Assembly: GCA_028289605.1 (NCBI GenBank)
Contig: JANQON010000016.1
Coordinates: forward strand, 186,001-250,000
Reading direction: 5' to 3'
Source: Hyphococcus sp.
Lineage (GTDB): Bacteria > Pseudomonadota > Alphaproteobacteria > Caulobacterales > Parvularculaceae
Length of the DNA: 64,000 nucleotides
In this document: one piece after another, positions 36,701 to 48,043 of the stretch
How the letters are laid out: the number at the start of each line of letters is the position of its first letter
How positions within the stretch are numbered: the first letter of the stretch is position 1
Program-made: the position numbers and the translations under genes
Notes under the pieces: generated by a model
Seen by the model: the letters and a program-made list of their open reading frames with translations, nothing else
Database searches by the model: none
Told to the model about the DNA's origin: nothing

Positions 36701-37576
36701 ATGTCGAAATTGAAAGTATCGTTTGAGTTCTTCCCGCCGAAAACGGACAAGATGCAGGAGACGCTGTGGGCCTCTATTGAGAAATTGGCGCCTTTAAAAC
36801 CGGAATTTGTTTCGGTGACCTATGGCGCCGGAGGATCAACCCGTCAGCGCACCCACGACACAGTCGCACGGATCGCGCGGGAAACTGATCTGCCGGTCGC
36901 AGCGCACCTGACTTGCGTCGCAGCGGCGCGAGAGGAAGTCGACGGAGTCCTGCGGGACTATTGGGACGCGGGCGTTCGTCATATCGTTGCATTGCGCGGC
37001 GACCCGCCGGGCGGGCCGGGCGAACCCTATTCGCCCCATCCCGGCGGATACGCCAACGCCGCTGAACTTGCGGCGGGCGCCAAGGGAATAGCGGATTTTG
37101 AGATCACTGTTGGATGCTATCCGGAAAAGCACCCGGACTCGCCGACGCTTTCGGCTGATATCGATCTGCTCAAAGAAAAAATTGACGCCGGCGCAACGCG
37201 CGCCATTACGCAATTCTTTTACGACAATACGGTATATCTTCGTTACATCGAAGCGGTTCGCAAGGCGGGGGTGACGATCCCCATTGTGCCGGGGATTATG
37301 CCGGTGACCAATTTCAAAGGGCTACGCAAAATGGCGGATGTCTGCGGCGCAACGTTGCCTGGGAGACTGGTGAAGTTGTTTCAAAACCTCGATGAAGACC
37401 CGGCTACGCGGCGTCTCATCGCGGCCACGGTTGCGGCGGAACAGTGTCTGGATCTCGCCGAAAACGGCGTCGACCATTTTCACTTTTATACGTTGAATCG
37501 CGACGAAATGGCGTTTGCGTTATGCCATATGCTCGGCGTGCGGCCTAGAGTCGACGCTTCCGCATCCGCCGCTTGA
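36701..37576 (+). CDS. metF: 5,10-methylenetetrahydrofolate reductase
   Basis: This 291-residue flavoenzyme makes 5-methyltetrahydrofolate, the methyl donor for MetH. The TIM-barrel family motifs are VSFEFFPPKTDKM, FVSVTYGAGGSTRQRTHDTV, HLTCVAA, VALRGDPPGG, AGATRAITQFFYDN and VPGIMPVTN. The C-terminus HFYTLNRDEMAFALCHMLG is complete. GGGGCGAGG precedes the ATG. It lies between the ArsR-methyltransferase regulator and the PPOX protein in an operon that ends with metH. Confidence 0.97.
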   Translation: MSKLKVSFEFFPPKTDKMQETLWASIEKLAPLKPEFVSVTYGAGGSTRQRTHDTVARIARETDLPVAAHLTCVAAAREEVDGVLRDYWDAGVRHIVALRGDPPGGPGEPYSPHPGGYANAAELAAGAKGIADFEITVGCYPEKHPDSPTLSADIDLLKEKIDAGATRAITQFFYDNTVYLRYIEAVRKAGVTIPIVPGIMPVTNFKGLRKMADVCGATLPGRLVKLFQNLDEDPATRRLIAATVAAEQCLDLAENGVDHFHFYTLNRDEMAFALCHMLGVRPRVDASASAA

Positions 37577-37629
37577 ATGAACGAAACCGTCCACGCCGAT
37601 TTTCATCGGCGACAGATCAGGGAAACGTC

Positions 37630-38187
37630 ATGGGTCAGACATATGATCGGCTGGAAGACAAGCACATTGCTTTTATTGAGAACCAAAAGATGTTTTTCGT
37701 CGCGACAGCGCCGATTTCAGGCGAAGGATATGTAAACCTGTCGCCGAAAGGCTATGACAGCCTGCGCATTGTGGGCGACACATGTGTTGAATGGGTGGAC
37801 TTGGGCGGCTCCGGCATCGAAACACAGGCCCATATTCAAGAGAACGGGCGGATCACGCTCATGTTCTGCGCCTTTGACGGGCCGGCGAACATTTTGCGCA
37901 TCTATGGGAAGGGAACGGCGATCGACTTCGATCACCCCGAGTTTGAGACCGCCTTGGCGCCGTTTTCAAACTTCGACCGCGCCCGGGCTGTGATCCGGAT
38001 CGACATCACGCGCGTTTCCGACAGCTGCGGGTGGGGCGTGCCTTTCTACGAGTTCAAGGGCGAGCGCGAGCAGTTGCAAAGATGGGTCGACAATAAGCCG
38101 CTCGATGAGTGGAAGGAAAAGCGATACGCGGCGAATGCGCGTTCTATCGACGGATTGCCGGGCCTTACCGGCGCCGCGGACGGGTAA
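37630..38187 (+). CDS. Pyridoxamine 5'-phosphate oxidase-fold (PPOX) protein
   Basis: This protein of about 185 residues has the split-barrel flavin-binding fold of the PNPOx superfamily: FIENQKMFFVATAPISGEGYVNLSPKG, ITLMFCAFDGPANILRIYGKGTAI and IRIDITRVSDSCGWGVPFYEF. Members bind FMN, F420 or haem; the cofactor here cannot be told. I chose the ATG at 37630 because AGGGAAA precedes it; the frame continues to 37573 from a TTG. It lies 53 bases after metF and 12 bases before metH and so is part of the methionine operon. Its role there is unknown; a flavin-linked or cobalamin-related job is only a guess. Confidence 0.85.
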   Translation: MGQTYDRLEDKHIAFIENQKMFFVATAPISGEGYVNLSPKGYDSLRIVGDTCVEWVDLGGSGIETQAHIQENGRITLMFCAFDGPANILRIYGKGTAIDFDHPEFETALAPFSNFDRARAVIRIDITRVSDSCGWGVPFYEFKGEREQLQRWVDNKPLDEWKEKRYAANARSIDGLPGLTGAADG

Positions 38188-38199
38188 GGAACATTTTTT

Positions 38200-40851
<2,652 letters not shown>

Positions 40852-40872
40852 ATTACGATCCTTAAAGTCGCG

Positions 40873-41097
40873 TCAGGACAACAACGTCAACACGAACAAT
40901 CCGATGCTCATAAACGCGGCGCCGCAGAAGAGCCCGCTGAAAAGAACTCTCAGATCCTCAAAGTCCGGTCCCATTTTGCGCCCCTGAGAAACCGCTTCGC
41001 CCAGAACATCTCCGCGTGTAACGAAATTGTGTCCGTACAGTCTCAGTTTTGCAAATATCTCAAGCGCTTGTAGTGCGCATTGGGTGCGCCGCATCAA
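40873..41097 (-). CDS. Possible small single-pass membrane protein
   Basis: An open frame of 74 codons faces metH with only 21 bases between the stops. Its C-terminal part, DFEDLRVLFSGLFCGAAFMSIGLFVLTLL, has one convincing membrane segment. Two starts are possible: ATG at 41097 for the full length, or ATG at 40974, which follows AGGGG and gives a 33-residue protein. No family is recognised. I include it as a candidate only. Confidence 0.35.
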   Translation of the reverse strand: MMRRTQCALQALEIFAKLRLYGHNFVTRGDVLGEAVSQGRKMGPDFEDLRVLFSGLFCGAAFMSIGLFVLTLLS

Positions 41098-41118
41098 AGT
41101 TAAGGGTCAAAAACATAT

Positions 41119-41149
41119 GGAAAACTTTTTTCCGAAATAGTTTTCCACA
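41119..41149. other. Hairpin and DnaA-box-like sequence before the TerB/DnaJ gene
   Basis: GGAAAACT (41119-41126) and AGTTTTCC (41139-41146) form a perfect 8-bp inverted repeat around a T-rich loop. The right arm overlaps TTTTCCACA (41141-41149), which fits the DnaA-box pattern TTWTNCACA. It lies 70-100 bases before the next gene. Apart from the small candidate gene, this is the only structure I see in the gap from 40852 to 41219. Confidence 0.4.
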
Positions 41150-41219
41150 CTGGATCTGGTATGAGTTTCTGCGCCGCAAAAACAGCTTTCCATTGCACAA
41201 GCCGCGATCTAAACCGCCA

Positions 41220-41918
41220 ATGATGAGCTTTTGGGACAGAATTGGAGCCATTATCGAGGGCGCCCGCCAGCGGACGCTCGGCGCGGTGCTGGAAACGCTC
41301 GCGGCGCAAAAGCAGCGCCGCAATGAAGCTGCGTTTTCCATCGCGCTCATCGCCCTGTCGGCGAAAATGGCCAAGGCTGACGGTGTCGTCACCGATGATG
41401 AGGTCGCAGCGTTTCTGGACTTTTTTAAGTTTCCCGAAGAAGAGGGCGACAAGGTCCGCATGGTTTTTCAGCTCGCCCAGCAGGACGTAGCGGGATTTGA
41501 CGAGTATTTGCGAAAAGTGGCGCGCATATTTGAGGATGCGCCCGCTGTTCTTGAAGACGTATTGGATTGTCTGTTCTACGTGGCCGCCGCCGACGGCGTC
41601 GCCCATCCGCGCGAGTTGGAGTTGCTGGATAACGCCGCGAAAGCATTTTCGATCCAGGACCCCGCCTATCGCCGATTGAAGGCGGTCCATTTGGGCCTGG
41701 GCGACGACGATCCCTGGCTAATCCTGGGCGTTGACCATGAGGCGCCCGTAGGCGCAGTCAAAACCGCCTATCGCGCGCTGGTCCGCGATCATCATCCGGA
41801 TGCGCTTATCGCCCGAGGCGTGCCGGCCGATCTCGTGCGTATCGCTGAAGGCCGAATGGCGGCGATCAATACAGCCTACGAGCGAATATTAACGGAAATT
41901 GAGGCCAAGCCGGCCTAG
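41220..41918 (+). CDS. TerB-like and DnaJ-domain co-chaperone (DjlA-like)
   Basis: This 232-residue protein has an N-terminal TerB-like helical domain (about 35-150: RNEAAFSIALIALSAKMAKADGVVTDDEVAAF) and a C-terminal J domain (about 165-230) with WLILGVDHEAPVGAVKTAYRALVRDHHPD, where the HPD triad needed to stimulate DnaK is intact. This is the layout of DjlA, but the N-terminal membrane anchor of enterobacterial DjlA is missing, so it should be cytosolic or peripheral. Two ATG codons in a row (41220 and 41223) are possible starts, without a strong ribosome site. Confidence 0.9.
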   Translation: MMSFWDRIGAIIEGARQRTLGAVLETLAAQKQRRNEAAFSIALIALSAKMAKADGVVTDDEVAAFLDFFKFPEEEGDKVRMVFQLAQQDVAGFDEYLRKVARIFEDAPAVLEDVLDCLFYVAAADGVAHPRELELLDNAAKAFSIQDPAYRRLKAVHLGLGDDDPWLILGVDHEAPVGAVKTAYRALVRDHHPDALIARGVPADLVRIAEGRMAAINTAYERILTEIEAKPA

Positions 41919-42011
41919 TCTCGCCAAATTTACGGGGCATACGCTGGACGAACGGTCCGGCCTTTGCTTTGATACTTAATAACGCATCGGCGCGATCGCC
42001 CTGATGCAAAA

Positions 42012-42245
42012 GTGGTGAGTGGGTTGAGCAACGACAACAACGACGCGGCGCTGAGCGAAGATCGACAAGTCGCCATTTCAGCGCGCCTCAGCAACGCAGT
42101 GTCTTTCTGGGGTGTTATTCTGCTTTCCGCGCTCGCGCTTGTCGCGATCGCGATCATGACGCCGGTCGTATTGGTGATTTCCGGGCTGGTCGGGGTCCTG
42201 GCGGGAGACCGCGAACGGTCCACCTGGCGTCCGGCGCGCGCTTGA
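42012..42245 (+). CDS. Small membrane protein of unknown function
   Basis: This protein of about 77 residues has a polar N-terminus and a long hydrophobic hairpin (FWGVILLSALALVAIAIMTPVVLVISGLVGVLAG), probably two membrane helices, followed by a basic tail RERSTWRPARA. No family is recognised. The start is GTG at 42012; GTG at 42015 and TTG at 42024 are equally possible. It lies between the DjlA-like gene and the EamA transporter. Confidence 0.6.
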   Translation: MVSGLSNDNNDAALSEDRQVAISARLSNAVSFWGVILLSALALVAIAIMTPVVLVISGLVGVLAGDRERSTWRPARA

Positions 42246-42336
42246 TTCTTCGCCGTTTTCCAAAATTCGATTGAACACGCAGGGCGTTTCTGCTTACGCC
42301 TGCGCAAATGACAGTCTTGAGGGCAGGGAGGCGATT

Positions 42337-43248
42337 TTGAGCGCGCGCGAAATTGGCGTGCTGCTCGCCATGTGCCTTGTCTGGGGTTTCCACTTCGTCG
42401 TCATTAAGCTCGCGGTCGGCGAGCTGCCGCCAATGCTCTACGCCGCCGTCAGAATGACTCTGGTGGCCGTTGTGATGGCGCCGTTTCTCCGCTGGCGCGC
42501 TGATCAGATGCCGGCCGTGCTGTCCGCGGGGGTGTGCCTCGGCGCCCTGAACTACGCTTTGATGTTCACGGGGTTGAAATATGCCACGGCGTCCGCGGCG
42601 GCGATCGCAATGGAACTGCACGTACCGTTTGCGACGATCTTGTCTGTGATCTTTCTGAAGGATCGGGTGGGGTGGCGACGAATTCTCGGCATTTCGCTCG
42701 CTTTCCTCGGCGTGGCCGTCATTGCGCTTGGGGAAAACGGCGACGGCGCTCCGGGCTCGAACATTCCGCTTGGCGTCGCTCTTGTCGCCGGCGGCGCGTT
42801 TTCTGAATCGGTCGGCGCGATCCTCGTCAAAAAGTCGACCGGTTTCAAACCGTTTGAGCTTCTCGCCTGGTTCGCCGTCGTTGGCGCGGTCGGCCTGTGG
42901 CTCATGACATTCCTGTTTGAGACGGGACAAGGCGCAGCCTTCGCCGCCAGCGACAAATGGCTGATCGCCGGCGCTATCCTCTATTCCGCGATCGGCGCCT
43001 CGGTTTTCGGCCATTCAGCCTATTATTGGCTCTTGCAGCGGCTGCCGGTCAGCGTCGTTGCGCCCAGCGTGCTGTTGACGATGATGATTGCGGTTTTCTT
43101 CGGCGTCGTTCTGCTCGGCGATCCGTTCGGGCTCCGCATGATTGTCGGCGGCCTGATGGTGCTCGCCGGCGTCGGCGTCGTTATTTTGCGCAACACGAAG
43201 AAAAAGGACATAAAGCTGCCGATACATGAACCCGGAACCGTGTCTTGA
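42337..43248 (+). CDS. EamA-family (DMT superfamily) transporter
   Basis: This protein of about 303 residues has ten hydrophobic segments arranged as two EamA repeats, the pattern of drug/metabolite exporters in the inner membrane. Signatures are CLVWGFHFVVIKLAVGELPPMLYAAVR at the start, ALMFTGLKYATASAAAIAMELHVPF and, in the second half, YYWLLQRLPVSVVAPSVLLTM. I chose the TTG at 42337 because GGGAGG lies five bases before it; the frame runs up to 42271. The substrate is unknown. Its stop overlaps the TTG start of the amidase gene by four bases. Confidence 0.88.
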   Translation: MSAREIGVLLAMCLVWGFHFVVIKLAVGELPPMLYAAVRMTLVAVVMAPFLRWRADQMPAVLSAGVCLGALNYALMFTGLKYATASAAAIAMELHVPFATILSVIFLKDRVGWRRILGISLAFLGVAVIALGENGDGAPGSNIPLGVALVAGGAFSESVGAILVKKSTGFKPFELLAWFAVVGAVGLWLMTFLFETGQGAAFAASDKWLIAGAILYSAIGASVFGHSAYYWLLQRLPVSVVAPSVLLTMMIAVFFGVVLLGDPFGLRMIVGGLMVLAGVGVVILRNTKKKDIKLPIHEPGTVS

Positions 43249-43925
43249 ACCTGATTGACGCGCCATCTCCAAATTTCGATCAGCGCGGCCGCGCCGTCGA
43301 CATGATCGTGCTGCATTACACCGGCATGAAGACCGGCCGGGAAGCGATCGCGCGCCTGCGCGACCCGGCGGCGAAGGTCAGCGCTCATTACTGCGTTGAT
43401 GAAAACGGCGACGTCTATCGCTTAGTGGATGAGAACGATCGCGCCTGGCACGCCGGCGTCGGTTCCTGGAAGGGCGACGCGAATATCAACGCCCGCTCGA
43501 TCGGGATTGAAATTGTCAATCCGGGCCACGAATTCGGCTATCGCGATTTTCCCAGCGAGCAGATCGACACCTTGGTTGCGCTGGTCGGGGAAATCCGTAC
43601 CCGGCATAATATCGCCCCCGCACTCGTGCTCGGACATTCTGACGTTGCGCCGCGGCGAAAGGAAGATCCGGGCGAGAAATTCCCGTGGAAACGCCTTGCT
43701 GACGCGGGGCTCGCCATCGCGCCTTATAATGGAGACGGATCTGAGGGGGCGACCGTCGCCTATGAGGACGCGCTTCGAAAACTGCAGGCTATCGGTTACG
43801 ATGCGCCCGACGGCGATCACGCGGCGGCGCTGTTGGCCTTTCAGCGCCGGCATTGTCCCGCTTCCCTTGGGCAAGGATTCGACGTCCGCACTAAGGCGGC
43901 GTTGATGGCCATTGACGCGTCCTGA
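43245..43925 (+). CDS. N-acetylmuramoyl-L-alanine amidase (AmiD-like)
   Basis: This 226-residue protein has an amidase_2 domain (about 15-155) that cleaves the bond between muramic acid and L-alanine. The zinc ligands are His24 (MIVLHYTGM) and the histidine of LGHSDVAPRRKEDPGEKFPW; VSAHYCVDENGDVYRLVDE is typical. A short C-terminal peptidoglycan-binding helix domain follows (EDALRKLQAIGYD...LLAFQRRHCP). No signal peptide is visible, so it may act on imported muropeptides in the cytoplasm. It begins with TTG overlapping the EamA stop (TTGA), so the two are coupled. Confidence 0.9.
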   Translation: MNLIDAPSPNFDQRGRAVDMIVLHYTGMKTGREAIARLRDPAAKVSAHYCVDENGDVYRLVDENDRAWHAGVGSWKGDANINARSIGIEIVNPGHEFGYRDFPSEQIDTLVALVGEIRTRHNIAPALVLGHSDVAPRRKEDPGEKFPWKRLADAGLAIAPYNGDGSEGATVAYEDALRKLQAIGYDAPDGDHAAALLAFQRRHCPASLGQGFDVRTKAALMAIDAS

Positions 43926-44005
43926 TGCAATCGTGAGCAGGGCATGATTGCGTTTCAAACAATGCGCAATACGATCGGCGCAAAGACGTCTCGCTAAAAG
44001 GGGAA

Positions 44006-45799
44006 ATGACCATGTCGCCGCATACTTTCGTCGCTACGCCGCTCAGGACATTCATCGCGGGCGCGCTCGCGACTCTCTTCGCCGCGTCGCCGGCGCCGGC
44101 TCAGGACATCGGCCCCGGCGGCCGACCGGTCGGCGAGGGATGGTCGCGCAGCCCCGTAATCGCGGAACACGGCATGGCGGCGACCGCCCAACCGCTCGCC
44201 AGCCAGGTCGCCATCGACATTCTGAAACAGGGCGGCACGGCGGTGGATGCGGCCATCGCCGCGAATGCGGCGCTGGGCCTTATGGAGCCGACAGGCAACG
44301 GCATCGGCGGCGATCTTTTCGCCATTATCTGGGATCCGAAGACTGAGAAACTCTATGGACTGAATGCGTCGGGCCGCAGCCCCGCATCGCGCACGCTGGC
44401 GGATCTTGAAACCGCCCTTGGCGGCGCCGATTCCATCCCGCCGCTCGGCCATCTTCCCGTGACCGTGCCGGGCGCAGTGGATGGTTGGTTTGAGATGCAC
44501 GACCGTTTCGGAAAGCTCCCCATGCGGAAGGTTCTGGCGCCGGCGATAGACTACGCTGAGAACGGATTTCCGGTGTCGCCAGTCATCGCCTATTACTTCA
44601 AACGCAATTTCGATGCGTTTGAGCGCCGCCTGGAAATGATCGGCGAGTTCGATAACGCCCGCGCAACCTATTTCGCAAACGGTCCGGCGAAGGCCGGAGA
44701 GGTTTTCAAAAATCCGGATCTCGCCGAGACCTATCGCCAGATTGCGAAGAAAGGACGCGATGCATTCTACGAAGGCGACATCGCTGATGTGATGGACGCT
44801 TATTTCAAGCGAATCGGCGGCGATCTGACGCGCGAAGATTTCGCCGCCCATGAGAGCGAGTGGGTCGATCCGGCCTGCGTCGAATACAAAGGCCAGGTGG
44901 AGCTATGCGAACTGCCGCCTAACGGACAGGGATTCGCGGCGCTGCAGATGGTCAATATCCTGAAGAATATCGATCTCACTCAATGGGAGCGAGGCGCGCC
45001 GGAGGTGTTCCACTACATCACGGAAGCCAAACGCCTGGCGTTCGAGGATCTCGCCCGGTATTACGCTGACCCGGCGTTCGTCGATATTCCCGTCGAAGGT
45101 CTGTTGTCGGACGAATACGGCCGCCGACGGTTCGCCGAAATCGATCCGAACCAAGCCAATCCGGCGCCGGGACCGGGCGATCCCAAGCTCGAAGGCGCAG
45201 GCGACACCACCTATCTCACCGTCGCCGACAAAAGCGGCATGATGGTTTCGCTGATACAGTCCAACTATCGCGGCATGGGCTCCGGTCTCGTCGCGGACGG
45301 TCTCGGCTTCATGTTTCAGGATCGCGGCGAGCTGTTTTCTCTCGATCCCGATCATCCGAACGTCTATGCGCCCGGCAAACGCCCGTTCCAGACGATTATC
45401 CCTGCATTCGTAATGAAAGACGGCGCCCCATGGATCAGCTTCGGACTCATGGGCGGCGCGATGCAGCCGCAAGGTCACGTACAGGTGCTGATCAATATCG
45501 TCGACTACGGCATGAACCTGCAGGAAGCAGGCGATGCGGCGCGCCTCAATCACGACGGCGGGCGCAAGCCGACGGATCGGCTGGGCGAAGACGCCGCCGA
45601 TCCCCTTGGCGTGTTGAATGTGGAACCGGGAACCCCCGCCGCAACCGTCGAGGCGTTACGGGCGAAAGGCCACAATGTCGAGATTGTCGAAAACGGCGTC
45701 ATGTTCGGCGGTTACCAGGCCATCATGCGGGATCCCGAGACTGGGGTTTATTGGGGCGCTACGGAAATGCGCAAAGACGGCCTCGCCATCGGGTATTAA
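44006..45799 (+). CDS. ggt: Gamma-glutamyltransferase
   Basis: This 597-residue periplasmic enzyme transfers or hydrolyses the gamma-glutamyl group of glutathione. A signal peptide (about 1-30, ending SPAPAQ) is followed by the family motifs: LKQGGTAVDAAIAANAALGLMEPTGNGIGGDLFAI, GRSPASRT and VPGAVDGW. Autocleavage should occur before the first threonine of GDTTYLTVAD (about residue 400), which becomes the catalytic residue of the small subunit. The second part has SLIQSNYRGMGSGLV and LGLMGGAMQPQGHVQ. The length is complete. The ATG at 44006 follows AAAAGGGGAAATG-like sequence with good spacing. Confidence 0.96.
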   Translation: MTMSPHTFVATPLRTFIAGALATLFAASPAPAQDIGPGGRPVGEGWSRSPVIAEHGMAATAQPLASQVAIDILKQGGTAVDAAIAANAALGLMEPTGNGIGGDLFAIIWDPKTEKLYGLNASGRSPASRTLADLETALGGADSIPPLGHLPVTVPGAVDGWFEMHDRFGKLPMRKVLAPAIDYAENGFPVSPVIAYYFKRNFDAFERRLEMIGEFDNARATYFANGPAKAGEVFKNPDLAETYRQIAKKGRDAFYEGDIADVMDAYFKRIGGDLTREDFAAHESEWVDPACVEYKGQVELCELPPNGQGFAALQMVNILKNIDLTQWERGAPEVFHYITEAKRLAFEDLARYYADPAFVDIPVEGLLSDEYGRRRFAEIDPNQANPAPGPGDPKLEGAGDTTYLTVADKSGMMVSLIQSNYRGMGSGLVADGLGFMFQDRGELFSLDPDHPNVYAPGKRPFQTIIPAFVMKDGAPWISFGLMGGAMQPQGHVQVLINIVDYGMNLQEAGDAARLNHDGGRKPTDRLGEDAADPLGVLNVEPGTPAATVEALRAKGHNVEIVENGVMFGGYQAIMRDPETGVYWGATEMRKDGLAIGY

Positions 45800-45862
45800 C
45801 GATGGGAAAGTGATCTGAGAATCGGCGCACTCAGTATTCTAATGAAACGAGGAGCAGCGCCG

Positions 45863-46684
45863 ATGCGTATTCATGCGGTTGTAGTCGTATTTGTAATGTT
45901 GTTCTGCGCGGGGCCGGCCGATGCGCAACCGCCTCAGGACGATGACGGCTGGAGCCTGTCTCTCGGCGCCGGCGGCCTGTTTGCGCCGAGCTATGAAGGT
46001 GATGACGATTATCGGCTGTCGCTCCTGCCGAATATTCAAATCGCCTATGGCGATCGATTTTTCGCATCGGTCCAGGACGGCGTGGGATACAATCTGATCA
46101 ACAGCGACGCCTTGCGAATCGGTCCGATTGGGCGCGTCGAATTCTCGCGCGACGAAGATGGAAGCCAGCCCTTCGCAGTCACCGGAGAACGCACGTCTGA
46201 TCTTCTCGGCCTGGGAGACGTTGCGACCACTGTGGAGTTGGGCGGCTTTGTCGAAGCCGATATCGGACCGTTGGAAGCGTCGGTGCAAGCACGCCGGGGG
46301 ATCAACGGCCACGAAGGCTTCGTCATTGACGCCGGCCTGACCTATGGCGGGCGAAGCTTTGCGGTCGGCCCCCCGATTATTTACGCCTTCGGGCCGCGCA
46401 TCAAAATCGTCGGCGACAACTACAACGACGCCTATTTCAGTGTCACGCCGGTGCAATCCATCGCTTCGGGCCTGCCCGTCTACGACGCCGGCGGCGGACT
46501 GCACTCCTATGGGTTTGGCGGCGCGGTCATTTTTCCCATAACGCGAGACAACCGCATCAGCGCCGTCATGATCGGCGGCTACGACCGGCTTGCCGGCGAT
46601 GTCGGCGACGCGCCCCTGGTGCGCTTGCGGGGGTCGCGCAACCAGGCCGCGGTCGGATTTTTTCTAAGCTACAAGCTGTTTTAG
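45863..46684 (+). CDS. MipA/OmpV-family outer-membrane protein
   Basis: This protein of about 273 residues has a signal peptide (MRIHAVVVVFVMLFCAGPADA) and a beta-barrel sequence of the MipA/OmpV family: LSLGAGGLFAPSYEGDDDYRLSLLPNIQIAYGDRFFAS near the start, DNYNDAYFSVTPVQSIASGLPVYDAGGGLHSYGFG, and a C-terminal strand ending in VGFFLSYKLF, with the terminal phenylalanine expected for barrel insertion. I chose the ATG at 45863 because GAGGAGC precedes it. Family members have been linked to murein-synthase scaffolding and to adhesion; the role here is open. Confidence 0.9.
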   Translation: MRIHAVVVVFVMLFCAGPADAQPPQDDDGWSLSLGAGGLFAPSYEGDDDYRLSLLPNIQIAYGDRFFASVQDGVGYNLINSDALRIGPIGRVEFSRDEDGSQPFAVTGERTSDLLGLGDVATTVELGGFVEADIGPLEASVQARRGINGHEGFVIDAGLTYGGRSFAVGPPIIYAFGPRIKIVGDNYNDAYFSVTPVQSIASGLPVYDAGGGLHSYGFGGAVIFPITRDNRISAVMIGGYDRLAGDVGDAPLVRLRGSRNQAAVGFFLSYKLF

Positions 46685-46726
46685 GCGTCGGCTTGACCTC
46701 GCGCCTTTAAGTCTCCACATCGAACC

Positions 46727-47137
46727 GGCCAGACGGTCGGACGGTCGCTCCCCTTAAGGGAGAGGAAAGTCCGGGCTCCATGGAAACACGGCGCCGGGTA
46801 ACGCCCGGCCGGTCGACCCCCGGGTCGGCTGAGGGAAAGCGCCACAGAGACGATACCGCCCCGTTTCGGGGCAAGGGTGAAAAGGTGCGGTAAGAGCGCA
46901 CCGCCGCGCCAGCAATGGAGCGGGCAGGGCAAGCCCCGCCGGGAGCAAGACCGAATAGGGACGGTGCGTCCTGCCGACGCTGCGGCTGAGGAAGGACAGG
47001 CGGGTTTCCGCGCCTTTAGCCAGCGCGCTATGCGCCGTCCGGGTTGGTTGCTTGAGGCCGTGCGCGAGCGCGCGCCCCAGAGGAATGGCCGTCCCTTCTC
47101 TTCGAAGGACAGAACCCGGCTTACAGACCGTCTGGCT
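46727..47137 (+). ncRNA. rnpB: RNase P RNA (class A)
   Basis: This is the catalytic RNA that trims 5' leaders from tRNA precursors. The 5' end CCAGACGGTC (46729-46738) pairs with GACCGTCTGG (47126-47135) to form helix P1. The conserved GAGGAAAGTCCGGGCTCC, CACAGAGACGATACCGCC, GGTGAAAAGGTGCGGTAAGAGCGC, AGCAATGG and GGAGCAAGACCGAATAGGG elements follow in the right order, and ACAGAACCCGGCTTACAG closes the P4 pairing. A T-run follows P1. A TTGACC at 46693 is a likely -35 element. Ends are accurate to a few bases. Open frames on both strands over this gene are shadows. Confidence 0.95.
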
Positions 47138-47198
47138 TTTCATCTTCGGCGCATTCCCCTAACACCGTTCGGTCAGCCAGGCGAAAAGCGGAGTGTCC

Positions 47199-47684
47199 AT
47201 GCCTTCCTTCGACATCGTTTCCGAAATCAACGCCGCGGAGGCCGAGAACGCCGTGGCGAACGTGATGCGGGAGATTGGAACGCGCTATGATTTCAAGGGC
47301 TCCAAATCCACCGTCGAGATCGAGGACAGCGTGATCACCATCTTCGCCGACGACGACATGAAGCTGCGCCAGATGCACGAACTGCTGCAAGGGCACATGC
47401 AAAAGCGCGGCATCGAACCGGGTTCTCTCGATTATCAAAAAGAAGAACCCGCCGCCGGCCAGTCGGTGCGCCAGCGCGTGTTGTTGAAAGAAGGAATCGC
47501 TAAGGATCTCGCCAAGGATATCGTCAAGAAAATCAAGGGTGAGAAGTTCAAGGTTCAGGTCGCCATTCAGGGCGACGAACTGCGCGTGACGGGAAAAAAG
47601 CGGGATGATCTTCAGGCGGTTATCGCTTTCGTCAAAGGCATGAGCGTGGACCAGCCTTTGCAGTACAAGAATTTTCGGGATTGA
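47199..47684 (+). CDS. yajQ: YajQ-family nucleotide-binding protein
   Basis: This 161-residue protein begins MPSFDIVSEINAAEAENAV and continues with RYDFKGSKSTVEIED, LLKEGIAKDLAKDIVKKIKGEKFKVQ and VTGKKRDDLQAVI, the complete YajQ pattern with two ferredoxin-like folds. A homologue in Xanthomonas binds cyclic di-GMP and acts with a transcription factor; others bind nucleotides or RNA. The ATG at 47199 has GGAG upstream; the GTG at 47193 would add two residues. It is a single gene. Confidence 0.95.
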   Translation: MPSFDIVSEINAAEAENAVANVMREIGTRYDFKGSKSTVEIEDSVITIFADDDMKLRQMHELLQGHMQKRGIEPGSLDYQKEEPAAGQSVRQRVLLKEGIAKDLAKDIVKKIKGEKFKVQVAIQGDELRVTGKKRDDLQAVIAFVKGMSVDQPLQYKNFRD

Positions 47685-47779
47685 TGATTGAGCCGCGCCG
47701 CGCCTAGCCAGGGTTCAGCGCATCAGATAAGACGCAGAAAACTCTGCAGGAATAGCGCAAGAATACTGCACGGAGCCAA

Positions 47780-48037
47780 ATGATGACCGCCGAAATCGAA
47801 AAACCCCTGCTTGAGATCATCTCCGAACACGCCGTCGGCTTGACGGCGGCCCCAACGCGGGAAACGCCGATCGCCGACCTCGGCATCGACAGTTTTTCCA
47901 TTGTCGAAATCATCTACGAGGTCGAAGAAAAACTGGGCGTCGACGTGCCGTTCAACGCCAACGAAAATCCGTTCGGCGATATGGCGACGGTGGGCGATCT
48001 CATCGACGCCCTCGACGGTCTGATCAGCAAGAAGTAG
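47780..48037 (+). CDS. Acyl carrier protein
   Basis: This 85-residue acidic protein is an acyl carrier protein. The phosphopantetheine attachment site is Ser38 in LGIDSFSIVEIIYEVEEKLGV. The protein differs from the housekeeping AcpP (DSL is replaced by DSF), so it is a specialised carrier. It has GGAG before a double ATG (47780 and 47783). It lies six bases upstream of the ketosynthase gene and surely works with it in a dedicated acyl-chain pathway. Confidence 0.93.
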   Translation: MMTAEIEKPLLEIISEHAVGLTAAPTRETPIADLGIDSFSIVEIIYEVEEKLGVDVPFNANENPFGDMATVGDLIDALDGLISKK

Positions 48038-48043
48038 GTTTAT

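Noticed and set aside
46754-47143. A 129-codon minus-strand frame and other frames near 46700-47300
   Set aside because: They lie over the RNase P RNA, whose conserved elements explain the sequence fully.
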